Source: CAJXJP01 sp964022365 | GTDB lineage: Bacteria; Patescibacteriota; Gracilibacteria; BD1-5; UBA6164 | Length of the DNA stretch: 64,000 nt | Direction of reading: 5' to 3' | Assembly (NCBI GenBank): GCA_964022365.1 | Contig: CAXHZN010000001.1 | Span: 135,301-199,300 of the forward strand | Position numbers and translations under genes: made by a program | In this document: positions 11,130 through 23,013 of the stretch, in pieces | How the letters are laid out: each line of letters starts with the position of its first letter | Numbering within the stretch: the stretch's first letter is position 1 | Notes under the pieces: model-generated | Told to the model about the DNA's origin: nothing | The model's input: only the letters and a program-made list of their open reading frames with translations | Database searches by the model: none

Positions 11130-12194
11130 ATGAACATTGGGGTAGATTTGAGATTTTTAGAAGATGATATGTATTCACATTTTGCTGTTGAATTGGTTAA
11201 AAATTTAATAGAAAAAAATCCTCATAATCAATATAATATTTATATTAAAAAGACAGATGTATTTTCTGTAAATATACCAAATATTCACATTCACACTGTA
11301 AATATTTCAAACGGAAGTTTGCAAGAACAATTAAAATTATCAAAAATATTTTCTCGTGATAAAAATTCATACATGATATTTTTTAATCACTTTAAACCTA
11401 TTTGATACAAATGAGATTATTATACAATTATCTCTGGTTTAAAAGATATTTTTTATCAAAATTTTTCTAATTATTTTGAAAAATACAGTTATTTATTTTT
11501 ACTGGAAAAAAATTTAAAAAATTCAAAGAAAGTTTTATGTTTTGATGAAAACACTAAAGATGAACTTATAGAAAGATTTGATTTTACAGAAGAAAAAATT
11601 TCTGTTTTACCATGATTTTTTATTGCAAATAAAAAAGTCGTTGAAAACCAAGTACAAATAGATATTGTGTCAAAATATGGTTTAGCCCCTCAATATTTTA
11701 TTTATTCTGGTTGAGATGGAATTGAAAAAAATCTTGATAGACTGGTTCAAGTTTTTCATAGATTACACAAACAAAATTCAAAAACAGATTTAGTATTTTT
11801 ATGAGATAAAATTGGGAAAAATATTGATTTGCGTCATGCAATTGTAGAAAGCAATCTCAAAGAGCATGTTCACTTTATTGATCACATTAATCCTGGAGAA
11901 GAACATTTATTATATTCAAAATCTCAAGGAGTTATTTTCCCAAGTTTATACGAATCTTTTCCGTTTCGTTTATCAAATCCTCTTGCGCTAAATATTCCAA
12001 TTTATGCGAGTAATTTACATAATATTTCTCATATTTGTGAAGATAAAATCGAATATTTTTCAGCTATTTCTACAAATTCTATTTTAGAAAAAATTCAAAA
12101 TATTTCACAAAAAAACTCTCCAGACTACAGTGAAATTTTATCAAAATATAATATAAAAAATACTATTGAATCTCTCGAAAAAATAATTCATTAA
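11130..12194 (+). CDS. GT4-like glycosyltransferase
   Basis: 354 aa. GT-B fold expected. N-terminal Rossmann starts MNIGVDLRFLEDD; the second domain has YFIYSGGDGIEKNLDRLVQVF, LVFLGDKIG and the acceptor/donor loop GVIFPSLYESFPF, with E-x7-E-type spacing reduced. Several glycines are UGA, as in YSGGDG. Probably transfers a sugar onto a cell-surface glycan or lipid; substrate not predictable. Followed 11 bp later by hrcA, apparently in one transcript although the functions differ. Confidence 0.8.
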
Positions 12195-12205
12195 TTGCTT
12201 ATAAT

Positions 12206-12904
12206 ATGTCTCAACTAACGCAAAGAAACATAGAAATTCTCAAAATTATTGTTGATGAATTTATCCAAAGTGGAGAAGTTATCGGGAGTAAAGGACTCTT
12301 ACAAAAATATGATTTATGAGTTTCTCCTGCAACGGTTCGTAACGATATGGCAAAACTTGAAACCCTCGACTTACTCTATCAACCATATAATTCAGCATGA
12401 AGACTTCCCACAGCTAAAGGACTCAGAGCATTTGTAAATTATCTCATGCAAAGTAGTCCTGACTATTTTTTGCAACAAAAAAATACTCAAAAATATTTTG
12501 AAGAAGTAAAAAAAATATGAGATTTTGTACATAGAATCAGTTTTGAATTAGCAAAAAATACTTGAGAAATTGCATTTTTTTCACTTCCAGATAAACATAT
12601 TTTAGAATATTCTTGAGTAGGAAAATTTCTCGAAGAAAATCATAAAAGAATGTGAAACTCAATATTTTCTATTATAAAAATGCTCGAAGATAGATTTCAT
12701 TTTCAAAAATTTATCGATGAACTCCCAAAAAATAATGATATCAATATTTTCATCTGAGACGAAAATATTTTGCCTTTTTTAAAGGATTATACGATTATTC
12801 TCAAACCAGTGAGTATCGATGGAAATATTTGATACGTTTGAATTATTTGAAGTTTAAAGATGAACTATAGTTTTAATATTTCAGCTGTGAGAGGGATAAT
12901 TTAA
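12206..12904 (+). CDS. hrcA: Heat-inducible transcription repressor HrcA (short form)
   Basis: Represses chaperone operons by binding CIRCE. Seen: winged-helix start MSQLTQRNIEILKIIVDEFI, GSKGLLQKYDLGVSPATVRNDMAKLE and AGRLPTAKGLRAFVNYL, all HrcA hallmarks. The C-terminal GAF-like domain is reduced, giving 232 aa against ~340 in model bacteria. No dnaK, grpE or CIRCE repeat is in this window, so its targets lie elsewhere. Confidence 0.88.
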
Positions 12905-12907
12905 AAA

Positions 12908-12945
12908 TAAAAAAAGAACGATTTTTAAAAATCGTTCTTTTTTTA
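12908..12945. terminator. Bidirectional terminator hrcA/trxA
   Basis: Stem AAAGAACGATTTTT / AAAAATCGTTCTTT with T- and A-tracts between converging genes. Confidence 0.85.
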
Positions 12946-12955
12946 TTTGAAAATA

Positions 12956-13267
12956 TTATAAATATTTAGCAGTAGCTGCTTCTAATTCTTCAGCTTTTTT
13001 CACACCTACCATTTGTTCTACCATTTCTCCATCTTTTAAAACGATAAGAGTAGGAATAGACATAACTCTAAATTGACCAGCAATTTCAGGATTTTCATCT
13101 ACGTTGATTTTACCAACAGTCATTTTATCACCCATTTGTTCAGAGAATTGATCTAGGATTGGTAACATTGTTTGACAAGGTCCACACCATTCAGCCCAGA
13201 AATCGATTAAAACTACACCTTCTTTTGAAACTTCTTCGAAGTTTTCTTTGTTAATAACTACAGTCAT
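12956..13267 (-). CDS. trxA: Thioredoxin
   Basis: Protein disulfide reductase. Seen: FWAEWCGPCQ with the WCGPC active site, the cis-proline in MSIPTL, and KINVDENP. 103 aa, typical. All seven glycines use GGN codons and none uses UGA, unlike its neighbours; this fits a highly expressed gene avoiding the recoded codon. Confidence 0.97.
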   Translation of the reverse strand: MTVVINKENFEEVSKEGVVLIDFWAEWCGPCQTMLPILDQFSEQMGDKMTVGKINVDENPEIAGQFRVMSIPTLIVLKDGEMVEQMVGVKKAEELEAATAKYL

Positions 13268-13375
13268 TTTGTAATAATTATAAATTAATATATATGAGAT
13301 TATAATTAGAAATTATCTTTTTCAAAATAATTTTCTTTTTTAATTATTCACTAATATTTTTAATAGAAATATTTT

Positions 13376-14098
13376 TTAATTCTCAAAAATATCTTTAAAA
13401 ACTTTTATTGCCAAGTCCTGATTTATAAAAAATGGACTTGTTGCTACTGTGATAATTTTTGCTTTACTTGCAGCATCTAATACTACTTTTTTCTTTAAAT
13501 CATAATCAATGAAATCTAGATCCGGTTGAAAGAAATCTAAATCTAAATTCAATATTATATTTTCACCTAAAGTAGACCTTAAATCTAAATATTCTTCTAA
13601 ATTATATGTATTTCTCACTTGAATAATTTTTGAAATTAATCCTTCATTTTGCGCAGGAATTATATAATTTCAGACGTTATACACATAATTTGTATAGTGA
13701 AATACTTTTTGTAAATCTTGAGAATCTGGTTTGATCAAATATTCACCAGGATCTCTTGTATCGGCATGTTCGTCAATGTGAATTAACGTGTTATCATCTC
13801 AAATAATATTTTGATTTCTCGCTAAATACCAAAAATAATATGCATGATTATGATTATCAAACAGATAAATATCTTTTCCTTGCCACGATATTTTATAAAA
13901 ATTTTTTAAACCTGTATTAGTAGAAAGTTGATCATCAAAACCAAAATCTTCAAAAACTACTTCATCTCATAATTCAATATCTCAAATCTCAGCTTCGATT
14001 AATTTTGGTACCCAAAGTTTTTTATTTTTTCTTTGTTCAAATGAAAACGCATTATTCCCTTTTGCTTCATCGAGATAAAATCATGTATAATTATTCAT
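13376..14098 (-). CDS. UPF0489-family protein
   Basis: 240 aa. Seen: NHNHAYYFWYLA, LIHIDEHADTRDPGEY and NLDLDFFQP, the His/Asp-rich motifs of UPF0489, a family with an arginase/deacetylase-like metal site. UGA codes Gly in the N-terminal third. Metal-dependent hydrolase activity is inferred from the ligand pattern. Single gene converging on hrcA/trxA region. Confidence 0.8.
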
Positions 14099-14169
14099 AT
14101 TTTTACTTTTTTTATAATAATTTTTCAGTATTATAAAAGAAATAAAAAATTTCTCAAGTTCTGAAATTT

Positions 14170-14217
14170 TAATCCATCCCCCTTGGGGTACTTCCTTTAC
14201 AAAAGGAAGAAATACTA
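14170..14217. repeat. GC-rich dispersed repeat upstream of nth
   Basis: CCATCCCCCTTGGGGTACTT followed by CCTTT..AAAGG; same family as 30470-30515 and 35699-35748. Confidence 0.6.
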
Positions 14218-14234
14218 CTAATAATTACTATTTG

Positions 14235-14915
14235 ATGTTCAAAAAAGATATTCCAGAATTCGCTGCTAAGCTCAATGAAATGTTTCCTGATGCTAAAACT
14301 GAATTAATTTTCCACAATGAATTTCAGCTTTTAATTGCGATTCTTATGTCTGCTCAAGCCACTGACAAACAAGTGAATATCGTAAACAGAAATTTTTTTA
14401 ATTTTTTAGTAACTCCTCAAGACTGAGTAAATATGGATTTGGATTATATAAAAGAATTTATTAATTCTATTTCATTTTTTAATAATAAAGCTGCAAATAT
14501 TAAAAAAACTTCACAAATATTAGTAGAACAATACAATTCAAAAATACCTAAAACCATCGAACAACTTACCACTCTCCCAGGAGTAGGAATAAAAACAGCA
14601 AAAGTTTTTCTTGCTGTTATCGAAGATGCTCCATATATCTGAGTGGATACTCACGTGCACAGAGTTTTGAACAGACTTGGTTTAGTTAATACAAAATCTC
14701 CAAATGAAACGGATAAAAAAATTTCTAAATGATTCACAAAACAAAACCACTGAATGCTTCATAATACTTTGGTTTTATTTGGAAGATATCATTGTATTGC
14801 TAGAAAACCTAAATGCGAAACTTGCCCTTTCCAAGAAAAATGTAAATATTATAAACAAGTTTTTCTTAAACAAAAAATTCTAGAAGAAAAATTAAAACAA
14901 AAAAAACTGTCGTAA
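14235..14915 (+). CDS. nth: Endonuclease III
   Basis: DNA N-glycosylase/AP lyase for oxidised pyrimidines. Seen: LMSAQATDKQVN, helix-hairpin-helix TLPGVGIKTAKVFL with the catalytic Lys, GVDTHVHRV with the catalytic Asp, and the [4Fe-4S] ligands in CIARKPKCETCPFQEKC (C-x6-C-x2-C-x5-C). The Gly before VDTH is UGA, a position where a stop would destroy the active site. 226 aa, full length. Confidence 0.96.
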
Positions 14916-14928
14916 GACAGTTTTTTTA
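14902..14928. terminator. Bidirectional terminator nth/pilin
   Basis: ACTGTC gtaa GACAGT with A- and T-tracts; contains the nth stop and abuts the stop of the converging pilin gene. Confidence 0.8.
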
Positions 14929-16218
14929 TCTAATTGCTGAAACACAATATACTTCATCTGAAAATGATTTATAATTAGATGAAGCAGAATATGCTGGTCA
15001 TGTTTCTATAGCATACTCATAAGCAGCTAATCTATCATTTTGAATATAAAATATATCTTTTTTATCGTCTTTTGTAGTTATAATCATAGTTTCATCATCT
15101 GAAGCATCTTCATATAAAACGTCAGCTACGAAAGTTCTATTTTTCCATTTTACGGTTAAATTTTTAGATGAAAATTGAGTATTTTGTTTTATAGTTTTCG
15201 TGAGGTTTCATTTTTCAGTCCCTATAAAATCATATATTATTGTTGGTGTTTCATATTTTTCATGTTCTGGTTCTGAAGAAAAACACTGCAATAAAATATC
15301 TCTATTTCTATCGTCAGTCCAAACGTTTGATAATTTTCATTTTGTTGAAATATCTCTTTTTATTGAAGTTATAAATTCATTATTTCCTGGATTTGTTTCT
15401 GAAAATAAATTTTGAGTTGTAGTATCAGCTAACATGGTTGCAAATGTCCATCCTCATCCATCTGTAGTCATATCGCAATATACTTTATCACTTACACCAT
15501 CTGCATTGGGATCAATCGAATAAATACCACTTTGTGAACTTCATTTTAGATCTTTAATTCTTTTACAATCATAATTTGGACTCATATGTGATAACTCTCA
15601 AAATACTCAACTATACATTTCATTATTATCAAAATATAATTGAATTTCTTGTGTTCAAACATCTTGAATATCTAATTCTCCTGCATCTTTAATAAAGATA
15701 TTTTCTTGAATTGGAGTATTTAACTCATCAAGAAAAATTCATACTTTTTTCCCTTCTATAAATGGAGTTCTGAGTGCATAATTTATTGCAGAAGCTTGAT
15801 TATTTATAGCTAATGGAGCTAATGAGTTATCTAAACTATTTTCTAATAATGCTAATAAACTAAAGTTTTTTCCATCTCTAGTCATAGAATATGTAAAATA
15901 TTTTTGATCTTTTGGATCATATCATTCTGTAGAATATTCAATAGATTCTAATACATTTTGTCCTGCATATCATTGATATCATATAATAGTACTTCCAGAT
16001 GTTATTTCAACATAATCTTCAGGCATTGCCAACACAGATTTTGCTTGAGTTATTTTTAGTCCATCATAAATTGATTTGAGTTGAGCCACTCTATTTGTAT
16101 CTCTTACTCATGCTAAATATCAACTATATGCAACAAATCAAATAGTTGATAAAATAGCTAAAATTGAAACTACTACTATAAGCTCAACCAGAGTAAATCA
16201 CTTATTTATATATTTCAT
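14926..16218 (-). CDS. Pilin-like protein with fibrinogen-like domain
   Basis: 430 aa surface protein. N-terminus MKYINKGFTLVELIVVVSIL is a class III/IV prepilin signal; the Gly before the cleaved Phe is UGA. After the helix the protein has a long beta-rich body. Around residues 230-285 it carries a fibrinogen C-like signature: CKRIKDL, SGIYSIDPN, KVYCDMTTDGGGWTF. Fibrinogen-like folds bind glycans or proteins, so an adhesive minor pilin is the likely role (inference). Export would use the pilus machinery represented at 1-429. Confidence 0.82.
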
Positions 16219-16343
16219 TGTTTTGTTTTATATTTATATATTTCATATATAAAATTACTCATCTAATCAACAAAAACAAGTTAAATTATATTGACATTAT
16301 TATATTTATAATTTTAAAATAAAAATATGGATAAATCAAATAT

Positions 16344-16372
16344 TTGACATATAAAATTATATACTTTATAAT
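16344..16372 (+). promoter_or_regulatory. Sigma70-type promoter for the 16404 gene
   Basis: TTGACA (16344-16349), 17 bp spacer, TATAAT (16367-16372). Both boxes match consensus; the start codon follows 32 bp later. Confidence 0.75.
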
Positions 16373-16403
16373 ATATATAATATTTCTTTTTGTTCATAGA
16401 TTT

Positions 16404-17468
16404 ATGAAAAAATTTCAAGAAAAATTTAGTTGAGGTTTCCATACTTTAAAAACTAAATTATCATCAAGTATCCAAAATATTTTGCATTCAAATAAACAAA
16501 ATGTTCAAAATATTTTAGACCAACCAAATCAAACCAGTATTCAAAACCAGCCTTGTGTAGAAAAAACTCAAGAAAATAAATCTTGAGAACTTTGAGAATC
16601 AATTGAAAATGATAAAAAACTTCAACCTTATAGTATAGAATTTTTATGAGAAAAAATTATTGTATTATGATATGAAAATTCTCAAGAAATTTATAAAATT
16701 TTCCCGGCAACATGATGAAAATTTATTCATGGAAATCAAGCAGACCAAATTACTGCATTATATCAAACCCATAAAAGAGCATTTTTTAAAAAAATAAAAA
16801 ATAATGCTAAAAATAAAAATCATATAAAAAAAATATTTTTAGAAATTTGAAAAAATAAAAATATATCTTCTAATGAAATAAATAAAACAACTCAAAATAT
16901 TCAACCAAAAAAATCAGCGGCACAAAGAATTCAAGAAAATAAAAGAAAGAAAAATTTAGAAGCAATCGAAAAAAGAAAACAAAAGCAACAAGAAAAATTA
17001 GAAGCTCAAAAACAAGAAGAAATTTTGCAAAATAAAAAAATACAAGCAGAAAATATTCAATCTGACTATGAAACACTCTATCCTTTTAGTAGTAATTTAT
17101 CGAAAATTTCTCCATGGCAAAATGATTTTTCAAAAAAATTATCCGATCAAGAAAAACAAGAAAAATTTCAACAAATCTCATCTGCCAGCAGTATTTATAA
17201 AATTTTAATGTCTCGATTACCAAAAAGTATATTTGAAAAAACTCATTGATTAGATGATACAAAAAGATATACTGTATTAAAGGAATATATTAAAAGTTAT
17301 CTAAATCAAGATTTTGAATATTCTCTCGAAACAAAAAATCAACAAAGACATTTACTCCATTTAGTAAATAGTGCTTGAGAAATATTATTATTATCTCATC
17401 AATACAAAAAACAAAATTCTTCAAAAAATAATCCTCAATGGACAAATTATTATAATAATGCAGCATAA
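16404..17468 (+). CDS. Coiled-coil hypothetical protein
   Basis: 354 aa, rich in Lys, Gln, Asn and Glu. A long charged coiled coil spans about residues 165-215 (AAQRIQENKRKKNLEAIEKR and following). Flanking parts have weak globular character. UGA-Gly near the N-terminus (SGGF) and elsewhere. No family recognised. Followed 21 bp later by another hypothetical gene of similar composition; the pair shares one promoter. Confidence 0.6.
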
Positions 17469-17489
17469 ATTATTTTTAATAAAAATATT

Positions 17490-18410
17490 ATGAACACTCC
17501 TTTTCAAAACGAAAATAATTGAAATCACTCTCCTAAAATCATAAAAAATAATCTCATAAGTAATTCTAAATATGACTTATATCAATGTAAAAACGAAAGA
17601 ATTTACACATTGGTAAATAAAGTTTCTGGACAAATTGATTATGTATTATGACAAAAATCTAAAGAAGATACCGTACATATTTTTAATGGATTTGAAGCTG
17701 GGAGTATAAAAGCTATGTGGAATAGTAAAAATAGAGATGATATTTTTATTCGTGATTTATCTTTGCAAAAACCTCAAACTCAACAGTTACTTTCTCAAAG
17801 ACTCAAAGAGCATATCAACAAAAAACGTCAAAATAATAGAAAATTATATAAGCCTCTCAATGAAAATATTTCTGATGGAATTTATATGTATACAAATAGT
17901 AAAAATCAAGAAATTGAAGTATGAATTTTATCATGAAGGATAACTCGTATAGATTCAGCAGATGCTCAAATTTCACCTGCTCAAAAGTCTGCAATTACAA
18001 AATCTATTAAAAATTATGGGACTCCAAATGAAAGTCCAAGATTAAAAAAACAAGAATATACTGAAAAATGAAATACTATTTCTCAATATAATATAGATGT
18101 AAACGATCCAAAAATTGATCATGAAATTGTTGAACTTTTTATCAAAATATGAGATACAACGCAGTGAATTTCTAAGCAACAAATAAAATATATAATTCAA
18201 GCATTTACATATTACTCTCAATTTTCAAATTTAGAACCTTGAGAACAATTAAAATATTTACAAAGTAATCATAATATATGATTTTTATTTAGTGGAATTA
18301 TTGGGAAAATGAGAGATGAAAAAATTAAACATTTTCCTTTACACGTAACAAGATTACATGTTTTAAAAAATATTATAGAACAATGAAACCATCAAAAAAC
18401 TCAGAATTAA
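17490..18410 (+). CDS. Hypothetical protein
   Basis: 306 aa, basic and polar, no transmembrane segment, no recognised domain. UGA-Gly occurs about ten times. Starts MNTPFQNENNGNH; ends in the terminator shared with the flippase gene, whose stop overlaps by 4 bp. Downstream partner of the coiled-coil gene. Confidence 0.6.
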
Positions 18411-18424
18411 GATTCTGAGTTTTT
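18396..18424. terminator. Bidirectional terminator
   Basis: ACTCAGAAT taag ATTCTGAGT with T-tract; both converging genes stop inside the hairpin. Confidence 0.8.
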
Positions 18425-19891
18425 TTGTAAAATATTTTTATAATTAAGATAGAAGAATCCACAATAGAATCAAAATAAAATTCAACCATAAATAAGCATA
18501 TCCCAAATTATACCAAGAGAACAATTATGAATTAATAGCGTTCAAATAATAAAAATGAATATTCCAAAAATAATATTTTTTATCATATCTTTCCAAGGAA
18601 ACTCAAAGTGGACAATATGTCTACAATAAAAATATCATAAACTCATTAATAATATTTGGCTGAATAAAGTGATAATTCCTGCTCAAATAAATGAATAAAT
18701 TGGTATCAAAATAATATTTCAAATAATATTAAACAGAGTGACAGCAATATTTATTTTTAATAATCTCGATTGATAATTGGTCGCAATAAGTGTATAAATA
18801 AATACCAAAGATATAAAATGAAACAATACAACTGCAAAAACAACTAAGAATGCATCAGCTGAATTAAAGAGCGTTCCTGTATCTAAATACTCTCTATTCG
18901 CTACTATTTCTATCATATTTTCACGAAATAATACTCATAAAACAAATATCAATAGTCATCCAGCAAATAAAAATTTAAATGACATTTGAATTAATTTTTG
19001 AAATGTATCTAAAGATTTATTTTTAAAACTTTGTGATAAAGATGGTAAAACTGAATTTAAATAAAACCCTCCCAACACCATAATAACTTCTACAATTCTC
19101 ATTGGAACAGAATACAGAGCAATGGAAGTGTCTCAATTTTCATCTAAAAGTGATAATAAAATTATGTCTACTTTAAAGTAGACAACTGATAAAAATAAAG
19201 CAATTCAATACGGGAGAGAAATTTTAAAAATATGTTTTATATAATCCCAATCAAAAGCAAATCAAAATTTTTGGATCCTTCTGGCATAAAAATAATTTAA
19301 AACTGTATTTACAAAACTCGCTAAAACAGACGTTCAAATAATCCATAAAAATGGAGCAAAATAATCAAAATCTGTTCCTTGTTTTACAAAGACAACAAAA
19401 ACAATAAATGCAATAGCTCACAGATTTACCAATTTAGCAAAAATAGCTGAAAACATCGAAAACTCTATTTTCATATTTGCTTGCATCAAAGTCATAATTG
19501 ATGAATTTATGAGTTGGAAAAGTGTAAAAAAACAAATAATCGTGATTCACCAAAGAGCCAATGAAGTATCATATCCTGGGAGGAAAAATGCCAATCAAAT
19601 GGCAATAGCAAAAATAATAAATGCTAAAATAACACGTATTGTTAAAACATTTCAAACTATTTTTTGAGTATCATTTTTATTCGCAGATATTTCACGAATA
19701 GCAATTGTATACAGTCATAAATCGGCTAAAAATACAAAAATTGAAATATAATTATATATTTTTAAATATAGACCATACAAGTCTACCGTAAGATAATTTG
19801 TGAGAATACTAATCAGAAAAATAGAAATAATAGCTGTTCCTACTTTTGATAATATTTGCGCGAAAGTGTTTGAAGCAATTTTTTTAAGCAT
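18407..19891 (-). CDS. Polysaccharide flippase-like membrane protein (Wzx/MATE-like)
   Basis: 494 aa with about 12-14 hydrophobic helices. N-terminus ASNTFAQILSKVGTAIISI and the segment DLYGLYLKIYN...LADLG are typical of the Wzx/RfbX flippase family in the MOP superfamily. Likely flips undecaprenyl-linked glycan across the membrane. Several helix glycines are UGA. No other glycan-assembly genes adjoin it, so the substrate is open. Confidence 0.78.
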
Positions 19892-20017
19892 GTTTTTTAT
19901 TATTATTTTTTTCTAGTGTAAGTGCAAAGATGTTTTTGTAAAGAGATTTGTGTATTTTAGCTTTACAAAGTCCTATGAAAAATTATTATCTTATTAGTTT
20001 AATAATTATTTAATTTT

Positions 20018-21586
20018 ATGGGGAAAAATCAAAAAAAAATTTGATGAATAATTGCTGGTATTGTTTTAATACTTATTGTAATTATATTTATTGCTTTAAA
20101 TTTTAAAAATAATCAAAAATTAGAAGAACAAAAGGCATTAGAACAACAGCTAGATGATGTTGAGATAACAATGGATGAAATTGATTGAGATAGTGTACAA
20201 GCCAAAATTAATATACTTAAAAAACGTCTTGAACTCAAATGACTCATTCAAGGTGGAGATTTACATTTTCAAAATGAAGAATTTACAAGAGCCTTATCTA
20301 AATACTTACAAGCCATCAAGCAAAGTCCTGATGATGAATCAATAAAAAATAAAATTTGAAATATATATTTTAAACTGCACAAATACGAACAGGCTTATAA
20401 ATATTATTCTCAAATAAAAACATATTCTCAACTTGATGTTCATAGAGCAATACGTTCTTTATTTTATTGAGTTGAACTAGATGGAAATAAAACCTTATTT
20501 ATCCTAGAAGAACTCAATAGCTATAAACTCAGCGAAGATGAGAAATTTTATTATAAAACTGCAATAGAATGCACAAAAAGTTTTGTCAGCTGTAAAGATA
20601 AATATTCTCAATATTTTGATGAATTAAGTTGAATTGAACAACAAAAAGCTGAAAATTCAGAAAATCAAGATTCTCAAGAAACATCAACTGGTAGCACTCA
20701 AGAAGAAACTCAAATTGTATTTTTTCCAGAATTAGAAAATATTCGTATCGCTCTACAAAATTATGAAAATTTTCAATTTAGTGATCTTTCATATCAATCT
20801 GCACTTATTAGTGGTGCATTTTATCAAAATAGATTGTATCCAGTAGCTATTACTACAGCGACAAATACATTAAAAATTTCACCAGATTATAGACCATTAA
20901 TTAAAATTATTGCTAGAAGTAATTATGAAATTTGAAATTATATTGAAGCAAAAAAATTCTTGATTCAATTTAATAATCTTTGAGATAATGAACCTGAGGT
21001 AAGTTATTTTTTATGAATAGTGCATCAAAAACTTCGTGAATATACTCGTAGTACGATTCAAATGAGAAAAGCAGAATCGCTTTGATATGATAATATCATC
21101 GATATAAAAAGAAGATTAATTTATAATTATTATCAATTATGAGATCACGAAAAAATGTTGAAAATATTTGATGAACTCATGGAGGAAAATATTGAGAATA
21201 TTACATCTGACGATGTAAGTCTTGCTATTTTTTATAATATATTGTATGATAATTATGAAGTTGCCTGAAAGTACACTCTAATATCTCTCGAACTATTTCC
21301 TGAAAATGAAGTATTTTTATGATATAAAAGTTGGCTTGCTCTTCAAAAAGACGATATAAATGAAGAAATAATTTCGCAAATCGAAGAAGATTTACAAAAA
21401 GCTATTGAATTAAATGGAAATAATCCTATGATAAGTTTAACATATGGTCAATTAGAAGAAATAAAAGAAGATAAACAAAAAGCATTTATTTATTACAAAA
21501 AAACTATTTCTCTTGATCCAAGCTGAGAATATGCAAAACTTGCTGAGAAAAAAATAGAAGCTCTCAATTTAGAAAATAATCAATAA
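20018..21586 (+). CDS. TPR-repeat protein with N-terminal membrane anchor
   Basis: 522 aa. Residues ~9-28 form one TM helix (IGGIIAGIVLILIVIIFIAL), preceded by basic residues, so the bulk faces outside. Then TPR-like helical repeats: GDLHFQNEEFTRALSKYLQA, GNIYFKLHKYEQAYKYYSQI, and a terminal KAFIYYKKTISLDPSGEYAK. A Ser/Gln/Glu-rich linker lies near residues 210-235. Probably a scaffold for envelope complexes. Followed 2 bp later by a second gene. Confidence 0.75.
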
Positions 21587-21588
21587 TT

Positions 21589-22197
21589 ATGTCTCTAGAT
21601 AAAAAACCATCTTTAGAACAAAATAATAACCCAACTTCAAATATTGAAGTTGGGTTAGATTGATTAGAACAAAAATTTACTGAAAAATATGGATTATCAG
21701 TTGAGACATTTTGAAAACTCAAAGAATTTAAATTTGAAAAACAAGCAACGCAATTACAAAATGAGACTTTATGAGAGTTACAAAGTCTCAGATGAAATCT
21801 CAATAACTTAGAAATTTCACAGCAAGATAAAGAAACTCTTTGAAATTTTTCAAATGAAAAATTTCAAAGCCTCATTTGAGAGATTCAATCTCAACAAATA
21901 AATTCTCAAGAAAAACTTTCAAAATTACAACAAAATATTCTTTGAGAAAATATCCATGAAATTGCATCAAGTAAACATAAAAATGATACTTTTTTTAGTA
22001 ATAAAAGATTAGCGCAAGTATGTAATCCAACAAAACCACACCATCATTTCGACGGAGTTATCGTTGGAGCGAGTAAAAGCTGTATTGCTCTGGCTAAAAC
22101 AGTTGGTACAATTTTTATAGATACCATAAAAACTCCTGTGGATTTATATAAAATCGCTACGAACAAAGCCTATACAGATCAATTTAATAATATATAA
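21589..22197 (+). CDS. Hypothetical protein, coiled-coil with hydrophobic C-terminal segment
   Basis: 202 aa. First ~120 residues are polar and helical (repeated LQ..L patterns); about residues 150-190 hold a KPHHHFDGVIVGASKS segment and a weakly hydrophobic helix. Nine or more UGA-Gly. In an operon with the TPR gene (2 bp gap). Unknown role. Confidence 0.6.
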
Positions 22198-22228
22198 AAA
22201 ATCCCAGAAAATTTCTGGGATTTTTTTC
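22195..22228. terminator. Bidirectional terminator
   Basis: AATCCCAGAAA / TTTCTGGGATT with flanking A and T tracts, between converging genes. Confidence 0.85.
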
Positions 22229-23005
22229 TTAATATTTTTCATCTAAATATTCAATTTTTATATCAAATTTATCACGCAGATGATATGCTAAAAGTTTCAC
22301 TCAAATTTTTTCAGTTTCATAATGCCCTCAAAGCATCATAGTTTGCTCGTGTTCTTTTACTGCAATCATTTGTGCATGATTTGCTTCCCCAGTTAAAAAT
22401 ACATCATATCAAGCATTTTTAGCTTGAATAAAATCTTTTGCTGCTCCTCAAGATATTATAGCAAGAGAATTAAAATATGTTAAATTTCAAAAATTAAATA
22501 CTTTTTTCATTAATTGCATTTGTTCTGCATACGGCATCACCAAATTTGAAATATGTAATTTATTTTTAAATTTTATTCAAAATCCTATAGTTTTTCCTTT
22601 ATATTCTCAAAAGTTTTCTATTTGGTAATCTTCTTCTCTGAGACCAAAAATTCTTATAAATGCTTTTATTAAACCGATATTATTCCCTACTTCTGGATGC
22701 GCATCAAGTGGGATATGTGAAGAATAGAGTGCAATATTATTTCATAATAATTTATTCGCTCTTTTATATGCTACTCCAGTAAGAGTTTCTTCGTGTCACC
22801 AAAAAATACCATGATGTGTTAATACCAAGTCTACATTTTCTTGAATTGCCTTATCAAAAATATAAGTACTTGCATCAACTGCATATCAAATTTTTAAAAT
22901 TTCTTCATTTGAATTATCAACTTGTAAGCCATTTTTTGAACTATCTTTATATTCTTTGTTCTCTAAGTAACTATCTAAATAATTAATTAATTCTTGTTTT
23001 TTCAT
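22229..23005 (-). CDS. Nif3-like dinuclear metal-centre protein (DUF34)
   Basis: 258 aa. Seen: NGLQVDNSNEEILKIGYAVD, THHGIFWG (metal His pair), LYSSHIPLDAH, FLTGEANHAQMIA and GGHYETEKIGVKLL (further metal ligands), all NIF3/GTP cyclohydrolase I type 2-like hallmarks. Activity in the family is unsettled. Lacks the inserted PII-like domain of longer members. Start is 8 bp after the next gene's stop, so the two form an operon. Confidence 0.92.
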
Positions 23006-23013
23006 ATATTTTT

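Noticed and set aside
12195..12205. CIRCE operator for HrcA
   Set aside because: No GCACTC...GAGTGC-type inverted repeat near hrcA or elsewhere in the sequence examined.
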